Positions 63,934-64,000 of a stretch of DNA of 64,000 bases are shown one piece after another. Under the pieces are notes generated by a model that saw only the letters and a program-made list of their open reading frames with translations, searched no databases and had not been told where the DNA came from. Source of the stretch: Phycisphaeraceae bacterium (GTDB lineage Bacteria > Planctomycetota > Phycisphaerae > Phycisphaerales > Phycisphaeraceae). The stretch spans positions 62,001 through 126,000 of the forward strand of contig JANQSF010000117.1 in assembly GCA_028284155.1 (NCBI GenBank), read 5' to 3'. Made by a program: the position numbers and the translations under genes. Every line of letters begins with the position of its first letter. The first letter of the stretch is position 1.

Positions 63934-64000
63934 ATGCTCCCGCTCTGCCCCAATTGCGAGTACAACCTCACTGGCGTCGAAGACCGCGGCGTGTGCCCGG
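63934..64000 (+). CDS. Small zinc-ribbon membrane protein (array copy 3, truncated by window end)
   Basis: Only the first 22 codons are in the window (MLPLCPNCEYNLTGVEDRGV). They match copy 2's ribbon almost exactly, showing that the tandem array continues beyond the window. Confidence 0.7.
   Translation, partial: MLPLCPNCEYNLTGVEDRGVCP

Overview
The window is GC-rich DNA from a Gram-negative bacterium that looks like a member of the Planctomycetota, possibly the Phycisphaerae. The evidence is the gene content. There is a fused LpxC-FabZ and an LpxA for lipid A, and the DUF1549/DUF1553 plus DUF1501 gene pair that is characteristic of planctomycetes. There are also a sulfatase, a ThuA/DUF1080 protein, secreted proteins with CxxCH heme motifs, and many small zinc-ribbon membrane proteins of a planctomycete type. 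The phylum call is inference from content; no rRNA or tRNA gene was recognised.

Layout. 1-9 kb: lipid A and envelope sugar genes (lpxC/fabZ end, lpxA, a sugar epimerase, rmlA-rmlD-rmlB), with two heme-motif secreted proteins between them. 9-20 kb: a mixed stretch with a SUKH-domain protein, a methyltransferase, a PilZ/pseudo-receiver protein, a LOG-family protein, a cyclase/caspase-like fusion, a TauE-like exporter, an M24 peptidase, a sugar isomerase-like protein and deoC. 20-30 kb: two paralogous zinc-ribbon membrane proteins, asd, and the DUF1501/DUF1549 pair. 30-42 kb: an ECF sigma factor with its zinc anti-sigma factor, a TVP38-DUF547 fusion next to a MerA-like flavoprotein, gdhA, a ThDP enzyme, an aldehyde dehydrogenase, and a class IV aminotransferase-like gene coupled to a sulfotransferase-like gene. 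42-46 kb: ThuA/DUF1080, a sulfatase and a LysR regulator.

46.5-57.6 kb is the remarkable region. Ten minus-strand genes form one apparent operon. In transcription order they are a RING-like (possibly FHA-like) protein, an E1-like ThiF enzyme, an E2-like protein with HPN and Cys, an unrecognised two-repeat protein, a ubiquitin-like beta-grasp protein, a JAMM peptidase, an ARC/Mpa-type AAA ATPase, a Dop-like enzyme, a 62-residue Pup-like protein ending in Gly-Gly-Gln, and a PafA-like ligase. Five junctions overlap or are separated by only 8 bases. The operon therefore encodes a ubiquitin-type conjugation cascade (modifier, E1, E2, candidate E3, deconjugase) together with a complete pupylation set (Pup, ligase, Dop, unfoldase). 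No 20S proteasome subunit is present in the window. A winged-helix-like gene and a Nudix gene converge on the operon's 3' end.

57.8-64 kb: protoporphyrinogen oxidase, an N-degron transferase (bpt), a small wHTH protein, leuB, and a tandem array of zinc-ribbon membrane proteins that runs off the end of the window. Intergenic spaces across the window hold several families of long inverted repeats, one of which lies inside the operon between dop and pup.
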